Shown here: positions 42,482 to 53,386 of the stretch, in pieces | How positions within the stretch are numbered: position 1 is the first letter of the stretch | How the letters are laid out: each line of letters starts with the position of its first letter | DNA from: Pictodentalium vernedei | Lineage: Eukaryota; Mollusca; Scaphopoda; Dentaliida; Dentaliidae | Assembly (NCBI GenBank): GCA_031216915.1 | Contig: CM062288.1 | Coordinates: forward strand, 178,400,596-178,464,595 | Reading direction: 5' to 3' | Length of the DNA stretch: 64,000 nt | Program-made: the position numbers and the translations under genes | Notes under the pieces: model-generated | Seen by the model: the letters and a program-made list of their open reading frames with translations, nothing else | Database searches by the model: none | Told to the model about the DNA's origin: nothing

Positions 42482-43440
42482 ACTATGCTGCTAAGTGGAG
42501 GGTCTTTTGTCAGTGGTGTGGGGATCATTCCGTAGATATTTATGATCCTTCCATTCCAGACATTGCAAGCTTTCTAGTATACTTGTTTGATGAGATTAAT
42601 CTGCAGCCTATCACCATTAAGGGTTATAGGTCTATGCTACCCGATACCTATGCACATCATGATAGCTTGATGATTGGAACTAATGTCTTTTTATCTAAGT
42701 TAGTTAGAAATATTTCGATAAATAGACCTAGAACCCGTAGATTAATTCCGAAGTGGAATTTGGTCTGGGTTCTTCTTAAGCTAAAAGAAGCGCCTTTTGA
42801 GCCTCTTGACACAGTGGACTTCAAATTCTTAACATATAAGACAGCTTTTCTCTTAGCCTTCTCTTCTGCTAGAAGAGTTAGTGAGCTTCATGCACTATCT
42901 GAGGAGGATTCTCACTACCGTAGTGTTGGTAATACTATTACCTTTACCACCAATGTTGGATTTTTGGCTAAGAATCAGGCTCCTAATAAGTATCCTGAAC
43001 CTATTGATATTAAGGCCCTTCCATCATCTGATGGGCGTAGGCCTTTACTGTGTCCTGTTAGAGCAATACGTATTTACAAACGTAGATATGAGTTCATCAG
43101 AACGAGACGTAAGCGTTTCTTTCTGTCCTTGATACCTAATAGAAAGGATATTATGGTTCATTCTATTGCTAGATGGATTCAATTAACTATTCGTACTGCT
43201 TAAGAAAAATTATCTTCTTCTCAGCAGTCGGCACTCAAGATCTCAGCTCATGAAGTAAGAGCTCTTTCTACTTCTTGGGCCTGTGCTAATTGTATTGCTA
43301 TTACTGATCTAATGAAGGCTGCATATTGGTCTCAACCTTCCGCATTCACTAATTTTTATCTCAGAAATATTGAAATCCATTTCTGGAGACCTCCATTGTT
43401 TAGGTCCGTTATCAGTTGCTCAGAATATCGTCCACTAAAA
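42240..43440 (+). pseudogene. Tyrosine recombinase of DIRS-5, stop and frameshift near the end
   Basis: The YR frame is open from 41623 to a TAA at 43201-43203, which cuts the protein before the HxxR and Tyr motifs. SARRVSELHAL is intact. After the stop, HEVRALSTSWA and TNFYLRNIE are readable in the same frame. One extra base near 43373 then changes the C-terminus. The likely start is a Met at AMQDSVGS, equivalent to 7396 in DIRS-2. Confidence 0.88.
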
Positions 43441-43534
43441 GGTTGCAACTATAGTTATGTAGGCTTTCTGTTCCGGCAGTGACTCTGTCTGCTGCCCTCT
43501 TCGCTCTGGGGTATATGACCCAGGGCAAGGGGAA

Positions 43535-43550
43535 GGGGGGGGGGGGGGGG
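43535..43550 (+). repeat. Poly-G run of DIRS-5
   Basis: Sixteen Gs at the conserved site downstream of the recombinase. Confidence 0.9.
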
Positions 43551-44035
43551 CGGGTGTTCCCTTAGGTCACCTGCTTTATAGTGAAAAGCAAGGGAATACC
43601 TCCCCCAGAGTCAGTAATTCCGAGTCGGTACCGGGATGGTTTTAAAGTGTAAAGCTAATGTTTACTCATCCATGTAATATTTTTAAAGTGTAGCTCGGTG
43701 TGAAGCATTTGTATATGTCATGTGTCAAACAAGCGTTAATATACAATCCTCGGACACTTTTAATGAATATAAAGAGTCTCATTTCTCTGGACTTCCTTTA
43801 TTTATTGGCTTACCTTTAAAAATGTTAGTATAAAGGGTTATACTGGATGTTAATAGAGATCATTGATTATTTATTATACTCAATTACTGATTGGTATTGT
43901 GTCTGTCTTCTTTATTATAAATAAGAAAGATACATGTAAAGCCTATCTCTTCTTTTCTCCTGGAGAGGATATTCTATTATACATAATTGAGCTTATTGGA
44001 TTTTCCTTTATGTCCTAGGCCCTCCAGCCTATTTA

Positions 44036-44425
44036 CTATTCAGCTAAGTCTTGGTCATTGGTACAGTATAAAAATGTTAAAAAATTTATAGTAATTTATG
44101 TATTTTTTATACTTACCAATGACCCAGACGGGGATGGCCCTCCCAGGAGTTGGGAACTCATACCTCCCCGCTGAGTACATAACGCTTACCAGGCACTGGT
44201 TGTAAGAATTATAATTGGCACCAATTTCGCGACCTCCTTGACACTGCTCATGCGCAGAGGAGTAACTGTATGGAGGACCATATAGGACATGTATTTTTTG
44301 GTTTTTGATGCAAATTTTGGGGATTGGGGGGCAAAATTTGTGTTTGGCCCTGAATTAAGAAGTTTAGCACCAGCCAGCTAAGTCTGGGTCATTGGTAAGT
44401 ATAAAAAATATATAAATTACTATAA
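44036..44425 (+). repeat. ICR and right ITR of DIRS-5
   Basis: The ICR is at about 44040-44132 and the right ITR at about 44207-44400. The palindromic sites are damaged on this side: GGCACC for GGCGCC, and GCTCATGCGC for GCGCATGCGC. Confidence 0.85.
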
Positions 44426-44435
44426 ATTTTTTAAC

Positions 44436-45458
44436 ATTTTTTACTCAGAATTGGAGTGTGAAGACTCATTCGCTCGAAACGAACATCATCTTGTCGAATC
44501 AAGTGAAACAAGAGATTCAGACTTAGGCAGATATTCAGTGGTTAACTCAAGGAGTACCCCTGCAACTGCCGGATCCGAGTTTTACGATAATGACGGATGT
44601 GAGTCAAACAGGTTGGGCGCAACTCTGAGCCCAACAGATTCCAAGTGCCAGGGTCTTTGGGATCCACAGTTCCTAAGCAAGCACATAAACATCAAAGAGA
44701 TGATGTCAATATGGCTTGCGCTACGTCAGTGAATGAACAGTCTTCAGAATTCGCATGTTCAAATTCTGTCCGACATTTCAACAGTAGTAGCGTATATTCG
44801 GAACCAGGGAGGCACACATTCCATTCCGTTATTCAGTTTAACGGAAAGGATACTTCTGTTTGTCCTAGAGCACCAAGTTCTCCTATCGGTCCGTCATATA
44901 CCAGGTCGTCTGAACGTACTAGCAGACTCCCTTTCTCGAAAAGGTTGCATGTTGCCGTCAGAATGGACTCTCAACAAACGAATATTCAATCAGATTTGCT
45001 ACCAATGGGATCGTCCAATGATAGACTTATTTGCGCCACATCTCAACAATCAGTTGCAGACGTATGTGTTGCCATGCCCAGATCCTCGAGCGTTTGCAGT
45101 AGACGCCCTCTCAATCTCTTGGGACGGAATGAGAGGATACGCATATCCTCCAGCTCCGTTGATTCAACAGATATTGCTAAATATCAAGAAATCTCACTGC
45201 AAGATTCTGTTGGTAGCATCTCTGTCACCCCAGAGACCATGGATAAATCTACTCAGGTGTCTGTTGTGGGACATTCTGCGGAAGCTTCCTCCATGGGAGG
45301 ACCTTCTTTCGCAGGGGAAGTCGCGCACACTGCATCACAACCCGCAAGGTCTCAACCTTCACGTATTTCCGTTGCCCGGTCCTTCTTGCACGGCAAGCAT
45401 TTTACAGGATGAGCAGTGGATGCAATTTCTAACTGTAGGAGGACCTCCTCTTTGCTAA
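44436..45458 (+). pseudogene. pol: RNase H and methyltransferase of DIRS-4 (continuation)
   Basis: This resumes at the ACTCAGAATTGGAGTG segment where DIRS-5 interrupted it. An open frame of 241 codons at 44733-45458 covers the second half of RNase H (the LSDISTVVAYIRNQGG segment, with Asn of the usual SDN changed to Ile) and the methyltransferase-like domain with YAYPP. Upstream, a TGA in the LALRQ segment (44730-44732) and a one-base loss in the TGWG motif break the frame. NIKEMMS is intact. Confidence 0.85.
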
Positions 45459-46419
45459 ATTATGCTGCTTAGTGGAAGGTTTTCTATAGGTGGTGTAGGG
45501 ATCATTCTATTGATATTTATGATCCCTCCATTCCAGATATTGCTAATTTTCTGGTCTACTTGTTTGACGAGATCAAACTGCAGCCAATAACCATTAAGGG
45601 TTATAGGTCTATGCAATCGGATACCTATGCTCATCATGATAGGTTACAGATTGGATCTAATGTCTCTTTATCTAAGTTAGTGAAAAACTTTTCGATAAAT
45701 AGACCTAGAACCCTTAGGTTAATTTCTAAGTGGAATTTAGCTTGGGTTCTTCTGAAGCTGAAAGAAACGCCATTTGAGCCACTTGATATAGTGGACTTCA
45801 AATTCTTATCTTATAAGACAGCTTTTCTCTTAGTATTCTCTTCTGCCAGACCAGAAGAGTTAGTGAGCTTTATGCACTATCGGGCGATGATTCTCACTAT
45901 CGTAGTGTTGGTAATACTATTACTTTAACTACTAATGTCGGATTTTTGGCTGAGAATCAGGCTCCTAATAAGTATCCCGAACCTATTGTTATTAAGGCTC
46001 ATCCATCTTCAGACGGTCATAGGCCTTTGCTCTGCCCATTTAGAGCCATGCGCATTTACAAATGTAGATCTGAGTGTATCAGAAAGGGATGTAAGCATTT
46101 CTTTCTGTCTCTGCTACCTAATAGAAAGGACATTACAGTCCATTCTATTGCAAGGTGGATTCAATTAACTATCCGTACTGCTTATGAAAAATTATCTTCA
46201 ACTCAGCAGTCTGTGCTTAAGATTTCGGCGCATGAAGTAAGAGCGCTGTCTACATCTTGGGCTTATGCTAATAGTGTTGCTATTACCGATCTGATGAAGG
46301 CTGCATATTGGTCTCAGCCTTCCACGTTCACGAATTTTTATCTTAGAAATATTGAGTCCATTTCTGGCGACCTACGTTGTTTAGGTCTGTTGTCTGTTGC
46401 TCAGAATGTCGTCCACTAA
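45413..46419 (+). pseudogene. Tyrosine recombinase of DIRS-4, three lesions
   Basis: A TGA at 45410-45412 and a TAG at 45470-45472 precede the main piece at 45560-45928. A 5-base tandem duplication (CCAGA CCAGA, about 45846-45855) lies exactly in the catalytic Arg motif and shifts the frame. The rest, 45946-46419, is open and keeps HEVRALSTSWA and TNFYLRNIES. It ends VVH-stop as in DIRS-2. Confidence 0.87.
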
Positions 46420-46516
46420 ACAGTTGCAGCTATAGTTATGCAGGCTTTCTGTTCCGGTAGTGACTCTGTCCTGCTGCCCTCTTCATTCAGGGATATTTGA
46501 CCCAGAGCAAGGGGAA

Positions 46517-46528
46517 GGGGGGGGGGGG
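46517..46528 (+). repeat. Poly-G run of DIRS-4
   Basis: Twelve Gs at the conserved site downstream of the recombinase. Confidence 0.9.
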
Positions 46529-47021
46529 ATGGTGTTCCCTTATATCACCGGCTTTATAGTGAAAAGCAAGGGAATACCTCCTCTGGAATCAGTAATTCCG
46601 AGTCGGTGCCAGTATGATTTTAAAGTGTAAAGCTAATGTCTATCTCATTTATGTAATATTTTTGAAGTGTAGCTCGGTGTGAAGCATTTGTATATGTCAC
46701 GTGTCATACGAGCGCTAATATACAATCCTCGGACACTTTTAAACGAGTATAAAAAGTCTCATTCTCTGGACTATCTTTATTTATTGGCTTTCCTTTAAAA
46801 AGATTAGTATAATGGGTTATACTGGATGTTAATAGAGATCATTGATGTTATTGTGCTCAATTACGGAATGGTATTGTGTCTTTCTTTTTTGATATAACCA
46901 AGAAAGGTACAGGTAAAACCTGTTCTCCTCTTCTCCTTCACGGGATAATTCTGTTTACATGTAATTGAGCCTATTGGATTTTCCTTTATGTCCTAGGCCC
47001 TCCAGCCTTTTTTTCTATTCA

Positions 47022-47375
47022 GCTAAGTCTGGGTCATTGGTACAGTATAAAAATGTTAAAAAATTTATAGCAATTTATTTATTTTTTATACTGACCAATG
47101 ACCCAGACGGGGATGGCCCTCCCATGAGTTGAGAACTCATACCTTCCCGCTGATTACATAACACTTACCAGGTACTGGTTGTAAGAATGAGGATTTGGCT
47201 CCAATTTCGGACTTCCTTGACTACTGCGCATGCGCAGTGGATAAAAGTATGGAGGACCACATAGGACATCTAATTTTTGGATTTTGATGCAAATTTGGGG
47301 GATTAAGGGGGCAAAATTTGTGTTTGACCCTAGAATATTAGAGTTAGCACCAGCTAAGTCTGGGTCATTTGTAGG
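47022..47375 (+). repeat. ICR and right ITR of DIRS-4
   Basis: The ICR is at about 47022-47110 and the right ITR at about 47185-47375. It includes ACTGCGCATGCGCAGT near 47224. The GGCGCC site reads GGCTCC, matched by GGAGCC in the left ITR (33519-33524). Confidence 0.85.
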
Positions 47376-47411
47376 TATAAAAAATATATAAATTACTATA
47401 AATTTTTTAAC

Positions 47412-47520
47412 TTTTTGGAGGCTTTGAACTTTTTTAATGCAATGTTAGACTTTTTTGGCACTGTGGACTTAGAAAATTTCTGACCTGTTTTGCTGTACAT
47501 GTACATGACCGGACATTTTT
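47412..47520. repeat. Remainder of the 233-bp array right of DIRS-4
   Basis: It continues the array unit cut at 33335 (GGAGGCTTTGAACTTTTT, GTTAGACTTTTTTGGCACTG, TTTCTGACCTG) and then fades. Confidence 0.8.
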
Positions 47521-47796
47521 TGCAGATTTGTAATAAGCCTAGGTTTATTGCATGCCATGCGTTGGTGAGCTAATGGGGATGGACACACCCCTCTTGTTCT
47601 TTTGGTTGCTTCTTTTAAAATTAAATTCCCCCGCGGGAACCCTGGGAAGTGAAGCAGTGCCTGTTCACTGCCATAAACAGGCTCTGTTTTACTGGTAAAA
47701 TAGGACCCTATCACCAATGCTTGGGAGGTGCAAACCCTCCCTAAAATGGGCGACATGCCTTATTAATGTTCACCCCTGGTCTTGAGTTGATACGCA
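47521..47796. other. Non-coding stretch
   Basis: No gene seen. The reverse open frame of 95 codons at 47469-47756 spans the junction with the tandem repeat and has no recognisable domain, so I do not call it. Confidence 0.4.
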
Positions 47797-47848
47797 TGTT
47801 GTGGTCATGATTAGCCATTGTGCAAAAGTATGTGACCTTAAACACCAA

Positions 47849-47887
<39 letters not shown>

Positions 47888-47890
47888 ATA
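47797..47890 (+). mobile_element. SINE 3' end fragment
   Basis: TGTTGTGGTCATGATTAGCC through TTAAACACCAATAAATAA and an expanded (AATA)n tail match the last 90 bases of the SINE at 28452-28798. The 5' part is absent, a typical truncated insertion. Confidence 0.82.
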
Positions 47891-48412
47891 TTTGAAATTA
47901 AATTAGAAAAAAATATAACCATAACCCGACTCTTTTTTAAAACTGATTTAACACCAAAATCGAGGCAATCAACTCTAATTACACATATTTTTCAAAATTC
48001 CTTGAAGCATTAGAACTTGCGTTGAAATAATATTCCATTATGACTTGAAGGGAGCATCTAACTACATTTTGGTTGTCTGTCAGTCCATCTGTCCGAATTT
48101 TGTCTGTCCATCCAGAAAATTGTGTCTTAATCATAATAATATAATTGCTAGGTGAATTTTCACAACAAATTACACAAAGATAAAGGACAAAGGAAAGGTG
48201 TGTTGTACAATACAGCCAACTCTGAATGACAAAGGTCAAGGTCACATGATTGTGAAAACCCAAATCTTAGAAAATCTTTGTACATCCTGGTCTCTCCAGA
48301 AAATTGTCTCTTAGTTTTAACACTATAAAGGCTGGGTGTATTTTCACGAAACTTCACCCACTGGTGAAGGACAAAGGGAAGGAGTATTGTGCAGCACCGC
48401 GGAGTTCAGTTA
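47891..48412. repeat. Imperfect dispersed/tandem repeat, interrupted by the next MITE
   Basis: Two imperfect copies of a segment with TTTTCAC.AAA.T, AAGGACAAAGG.AAGG and TTGT.CA lie at about 48130-48230 and 48330-48410. A related AAGTCAAGGTC.CATGATTATGAA segment occurs at about 48230-48260 and again at 48848-48875, right of the MITE. This shows that the MITE split the repeat. No gene. Confidence 0.55.
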
Positions 48413-48841
48413 CAGTGGAACCCTGTTAATTGAATACCCACCTTGCCAGTGAAAATTATTCAATTAACAGGAGTATTCAATTAACTGAGATTGTGTCATT
48501 TTCTGTATTCTAGAGATAAACTTAGTATTTATTCTATTATATCTTGTTTGATAGAGCTCTGTGAGTTCTCTCAAACAAGATATAATAGATTAAATGCCTG
48601 TATACTGGATGTACTGAGGCCAAATAGGTCTATAAACAAAGTAAAACTGGGGAGAGTCAGGGTAATTTCTCGACAGGTTTCAAGATTTTTTATTCAATTA
48701 ACAGGAGTTTACTCTATACCCTATATTCAATTAACAGGTCATATTTGTACTGGAGGTATGGTAAATGGTTTGTGTTGGGAAATTTTTTTCAATTATCAGG
48801 GTTATTAAGTTAAGAGATACCCAATTAAGTGGGCTCCATTG
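48413..48841. mobile_element. TA-flanked MITE, pogo/Tigger-like
   Basis: A 429-bp element beginning CAGTGGAACCCTGTTAATT and ending in the imperfect inverse complement of CAATGGAGCCCACTTAATT. TA lies on each side (48411-48412, 48842-48843). CAGTRGAACC-type ends with TA duplication are characteristic of pogo/Tigger members of Tc1/mariner. ATTCAATTAACAGG occurs three times inside. A 19-bp perfect stem lies at 48533-48551 / 48571-48589. No transposase frame. Confidence 0.78.
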
Positions 48842-48843
48842 TA

Positions 48844-49456
48844 TCAAAAGTCAAGGTCTCATGATTATGAACACTCAAATCTCAGACATTTTTTATCTTA
48901 GCCATTACTTTATGAATTCTGGGCATCAGTGGTCATATGGTTACAGCTTCTCTTGTTTTGGACTAAAACAGTGTACTATCAATTTTGCCATGGAGCTGTA
49001 TAATGAAATTTATCACTTGATCTGACTATTTTTCTGACCAAATGAACTTGGTGTACAGTTGTATTCTTGTGTCAAACTTGAATCCTTACCGTTGGTCATC
49101 TGTTTACGTTTCAAGTGCAACATATAAAAAAAAATATGACGTTTGAGTTTTAAAACATTTAAAAAAAAAAAATTCTTTTATTGAATGCTTAAAAAGATCT
49201 AGGTCATTGGGGACTATTCTTTAAGCTGAGACTCTGCTAAACGATGCATTGTTTCCAACAATGTCTAAAGATGCTGAAATTGTCCTTTCACACAAATAGG
49301 TTAATAAATGAAAACAACAATATAATTTAAGGTCTTATTAGGAGCGATGTTTCTCCGTCCATTTAGGCATCTTCTATTGGATTTTGGGATGAGTGATTAT
49401 TAGAATCTTCAACTCACCCTTAGTTCAGAGTGAAATTTATGAAACTCATTCAGTAA
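48844..49456. other. Non-coding stretch
   Basis: Only a dispersed-repeat tail at the left (to about 48910) is recognisable. No gene, RNA or terminal repeat seen in the rest. Confidence 0.45.
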
Positions 49457-49464
49457 ATTGGGTC

Positions 49465-51059
49465 CAGACATGTTAACCTCCCAAAAATTTTTTCAGGGAG
49501 ATTGAAGAAAATTTTCAGGGAGATGACATGATTTTCATGGAGATTTTTTTTTTGCGCCTAGAAACCATGTGTGGATCAATTTTAAATACAAATATCCCCC
49601 CTCCCCCCCCCCCCCCCCCCCCAACACACACACAGGCATAAGTATTTTATGCGCGTAGAAACCATGTGTGGATCAATTTTAAATACAAATTAATACCAAA
49701 TATCCCCCTCCCCTTCTCCCTCCCCCCCCCCCCCCCCCCCACACACACACTCAGGCATAAGTCTTTCAGAACAATGAATCACTGGAGTCTTTGGTTAGAG
49801 TAATTATAACTTACATTTACAAGTGAGTGGGGTGGACTGGGTAGTTAGGTGGTATTGATTTGACCAGGCTGACCTATACCTGTATTTCCATCTCTGGACA
49901 TTGATATAAACTTGTGTAGACATAACTGAAATATGGGTGTGATCAGACTTGATTAACTAAAAACTTCAAAAGTAGAACATAAAAATAAAGTTTAGAACAT
50001 AAAATGATCAAATCACAGCTTGGCAAATTGGCAACCTGGGTTCTTTGTTATATGTTATGCAATCTGCATAAAAGAGAATTGATCTACTTCGTCAATATGA
50101 TTTGGTATAAATTTTACTTGCTCCCGGGGAACCGTTTTCAGTCTGAACCCCAAACAGACCATTGATTACTATCTGGAACAAGGCTAATGAAAGATGAAGA
50201 AAGTTCAGTTCACATCTGAAAAAAATAGTGCATCCTCAAATGTGTTCTGTTTCGTAAGGGGAAAGGATTTTATTCAGAATATAAGTTTTCAGGGTTTACC
50301 GGGAAATGATGTTTATTTTATTGAGAGAATGAGTTAGAAATTCCATGTTGGTTTGCTTTATTACAGTAAAGAACCCCGACGATCATTAGATTTGAGTGTG
50401 TTTTCTTTCAGCTGGAAGAAAAATTAGAAATACATCAATATCTCTCCTGTTAAAAGAGTAGTCTCCCTTACGCAAGTCTGTTCAAATCTGAGAGTTCTGA
50501 AGCTTTTCACATGCCATGAACATCGTGAATGCTGTGTCATGCAATCAGGCGTGTAGCCGGGAATTCATTCAATTCATACTTCATAGTCATGAGGGGGATG
50601 GGCACCGGGCAATACCCGTGGGTGGGGATGGGGAATACACAGCACACTCACTCGATTTGTGTTTTGTGCAGTTCATCGGAAATCGTCGACATTTCACGGT
50701 AGGCCTGTCAAGTGGACTGTTTGTTTTGGTGGTGTTTTTCTCTTCGATTTGAGATTTGGATAACAAATACAGTGAATAAATAATCTCGGTCAAAAGATAT
50801 ATTTCATTTTATTCCCAGAACATATATGTTTCATGCAATTAAATGCTGCTTATATCAGCGTGCAGTTGAATTACAGTGCGCGTAAGTTGCCCATTTTCGT
50901 TTCAAATTACCACCAATTTTTCTCAAATCTGACATGATTTTGTCTGGTATGTCGACTTTCCGGGAGATTTTGGCCCAAATTGACTCCCGTGCGGGAGGGC
51001 GGGAGGGTATAGCTAATTCCGGGAGATTCCCGGGCATTCCGGGAGAGTTAACATGTCTG
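49465..51059. mobile_element. hAT-5: non-autonomous hAT-like element
   Basis: A 1,595-bp element. The left end is CAGACATGTTAACCTCCC (49465) and the right end the inverse complement of CAGACATGTTAACTCTCCC (51059). The flanks are a perfect 8-bp duplication ATTGGGTC (49457-49464, 51060-51067). Near the ends there are repeated GGGAGAT motifs (CAGGGAGATT on the left, CCGGGAGATT on the right), plausible subterminal binding sites. No transposase frame seen. Confidence 0.88.
49556..49765. repeat. Tandem duplication with C-runs inside hAT-5
   Basis: A segment of about 95-115 bases occurs twice: AGAAACCATGTGTGGATCAA, an AT-rich stretch, a C-run of about 15-20 bases, a short (CA)n run and CAGGCATAAGT. 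The first copy starts at about 49558, the second at about 49656. Confidence 0.85.
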
Positions 51060-51067
51060 ATTGGGTC

Positions 51068-53176
51068 CGAACCTCTCCAAAGGCACAGTACAGATCAAAT
51101 TTACTGAACTCATTTTGTAAAGGTCCCTGAGAACTGTGGACATATTGGAATTCACCTATTTACCAAATAAATTCAGTAAATTTGGTCTGAACAGAGCCTT
51201 TTGTAAGGTCCAAACAAAATTTGTTGAATGAGTTTTGTAAATTTCACTGTAAAATGGGGATGATTTTAAAACCTGAACCAAAACTTCATCACTTGAACTG
51301 GCACCTGACAAAAGATGCCAGAATTGATTGGGGAAAATTGTGCTTTCTTTTAGACCTTCATTTCTGTTGTTAAAACCATGTGTTGTTCTGCATTGTCCAC
51401 TCCTTAAAGTATTTTACCGTAATGATTTATCTTTTAATCATCCAGTAACCAAATTTTTCTGGGACAGCAGTTCAAAGCTCATTGAATGATGTCACTCACA
51501 ATGTTTTAATTTCTTTTCTTATGACCTGGAGCACTGTCAGAGATTATCCAGCAACACAATAATACAAATGCATGCACCTGAGGCTACTTCGGAATGCTAT
51601 TGTATGATTTTTGTTCTCACCACAGTTTCTTTTCATCTGTATGAAAAAATAGAGCAAGAATATGGAATTTTAGGGCAATAGAGTGTTTATGAACAACTTA
51701 ATTCTATTTTGTGCCACTGTAAACTGAGTTGTGATAATTTCTTTGGTCAAATAGTTAGGTTTGTCACAATTATTATTAAAATTAAAATTGTACCTCTTGT
51801 ACCCCTTAGGACTCCTAGAAAGTTGCCAATTGTAGATTTGGGAGTTTTGCTTTATTTGCTTTATAGAACTCAATAAACAACACTTGGTGTGGGAATCCTC
51901 TAAGTGGGCAACATAGTTGTAAACAATGGGCTTATCTTGACTTTATATTTCTGTTCTAGTCATAAAGCTAGAGATGCTGAAAGAGACCTTAAACACCAAT
52001 TGAATAAATTAATAATGTCCATTTGGAAGTACAAATTCACCATCCAGCCAAACAACAAAATGCACTGTTTGTTCATATGGCTCATTAATATTCAATGAGG
52101 CTTTTGTTTCTTGTGAAAATACCACCTCTTCGAAGGGGCTATCATTTTTGTTGTCATCTTGCACATTTCTTTGGATTTCGTGAGTGTGCATCTCCTGCAT
52201 GTGTGAACAGATTTTGATTAAACTCCTCAAACATAACCACTGACAAGCAAACTTGTGCATACTCACATATTCTCAAGTTACCAGTTTCTAACCAATTTAT
52301 CTCATCTTGAACTTGTATTTAATACCAATTAATATATGATTTTGTGTAGACAACACCTCCTACATTTCTGTATTTATTTTAATGAAACTTTTCAAACATG
52401 ACCACAAACCAGTGAACATGCACATTTTGCAAAGTTTTTATGCTGCGACGAGTTTAAACCCCATATATATCCTGTTGAATTTAATAAGAAATTCTGTAAA
52501 AATCGTTCTGTTCAAATCCTTCTACATTCATGACTCAATTTTTTCAAGTTTTGCCCACTTCAAGTTACCTCCCTTTGAATCTAGTAGATACCTATGGAAA
52601 TTCTTGTGCGCCAACAGCAACTTCGATATTAATGAATCGATTTTGATGAAACTTTGAAAACTGGCCACTTATAATTAGCATATGTATCTAGATGTACAAA
52701 TTTTCAAGCTGTGACAATTTTAGCTAAGCACCCCCACTTCCCGCTCTCCCCTCCCCCACACTTGAACTTCGATTTAATCAAAGGTTTCTATATTAAAGCC
52801 TTGCTTGCACCACAACATCTTTTACATATATGAGTCCTTTCTGACAAAATATTTGATACATGATGATTAGCAAGTGAACATTTACTTTTTCACAAATTTT
52901 TGAGCTGTAACAGTTCAAGCTCATCCATCTTCAGTTGAACTTAGAGGGGATTTTTATTGATGTACTATTTACAAAATGATACAAGTTTTGTCACTTGTCC
53001 TGGAAGTGTGTAAAGCACTTGCAAAAGCTATTTCTTGAAGTTGCCAGATACAGAATTGCAATATGAGAAAAACAGTGACGATTCATTTATTAAAGTTGAT
53101 TTGTATTTTTGAAAGGTTGAATTTTTAAAATTGGTTTCCCTGCACTACATATAAGCTGTTTTGATATTAGTACATG
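51068..53176. other. About 2.1 kb of non-coding sequence with little structure
   Basis: No gene recognised. The first 180 bases contain inverted AAATTTACTGAA / TTCAGTAAATTTGG units, related in inverse orientation to 49430-49460 just left of hAT-5. A TTAAACACCAATTGAATAAAT stretch near 51990-52010 resembles the SINE tail but has no SINE body before it. The rest is AT-rich and featureless. Confidence 0.5.
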
Positions 53177-53180
53177 TCAA

Positions 53181-53382
53181 CCCTTCAACTAACAAATCGG
53201 TCATATCTGCATAATTTACAAATCAAACAGTTGAAAAAAATCTATCTTTCAAAAAATTTCAACAAAATATATTATGTGACTCTTCATTGGAACAAGCTCA
53301 TTGAGTATTGAAAAATTAAAAAAAAACACTAATTAAAATAATAAATTTTGATATTTTGATATTCTGTGCATTGGATAAAGGG
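53181..53382. mobile_element. Decayed TTAA-type MITE, relative of 29772-30015
   Basis: The left end is CCCTTCAACTAAC after TCAA (53177-53180). The right end is the inverse complement of CCCTTTATCCAATG before TTAA (53383-53386). The interior has TGACTCTTCATTGGAACAAGCTC, close to one arm of the palindrome in the other MITE, but the second arm is degraded. Confidence 0.65.
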
Positions 53383-53386
53383 TTAA

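Larger units (their letters stand above)
37260..44435 (+). mobile_element. DIRS-5: full-length DIRS-like element inside the RT/RNase H gene of DIRS-4
   Basis: It is 7.18 kb, with paired ITRs sharing a private GCTGGCTGGTGC/GCACCAGCCAGC variant. The flanks CCAGAT (left) and ATTTTTTACTCAG (right) rejoin to the normal DIRS coding sequence, as seen uninterrupted in DIRS-6 near 59030. The insertion is therefore exact and without duplication. It keeps the YLDD motif, but RT, Gag and YR each have frameshifts or stops. A C-run (37340-37354) interrupts the left ITR. Confidence 0.93.
33336..47411 (+). mobile_element. DIRS-4: DIRS-like element inserted in the 233-bp array, itself split by DIRS-5
   Basis: About 6.9 kb of its own sequence (33336-37259 and 44436-47411). 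Insertion into the array is exact: CAGACAT lies left of the ATTTTT start, TTTTTGGAGG lies right of the TTAAC end, and joining them gives the array's own sequence with no target duplication. All genes are broken. The RT motif reads YLDN. The ICR and right ITR are at about 47030-47370, with a perfect ACTGCGCATGCGCAGT in the right ITR. Confidence 0.92.

Noticed and set aside
47469-47756. Reverse-strand open frame of 95 codons
   Set aside because: It straddles tandem-array remainder and unknown non-coding DNA; no domain or conserved counterpart.
51985-52012. SINE tail-like TTAAACACCAATTGAATAAAT
   Set aside because: No SINE body or duplication around it; it could be chance similarity in AT-rich DNA.
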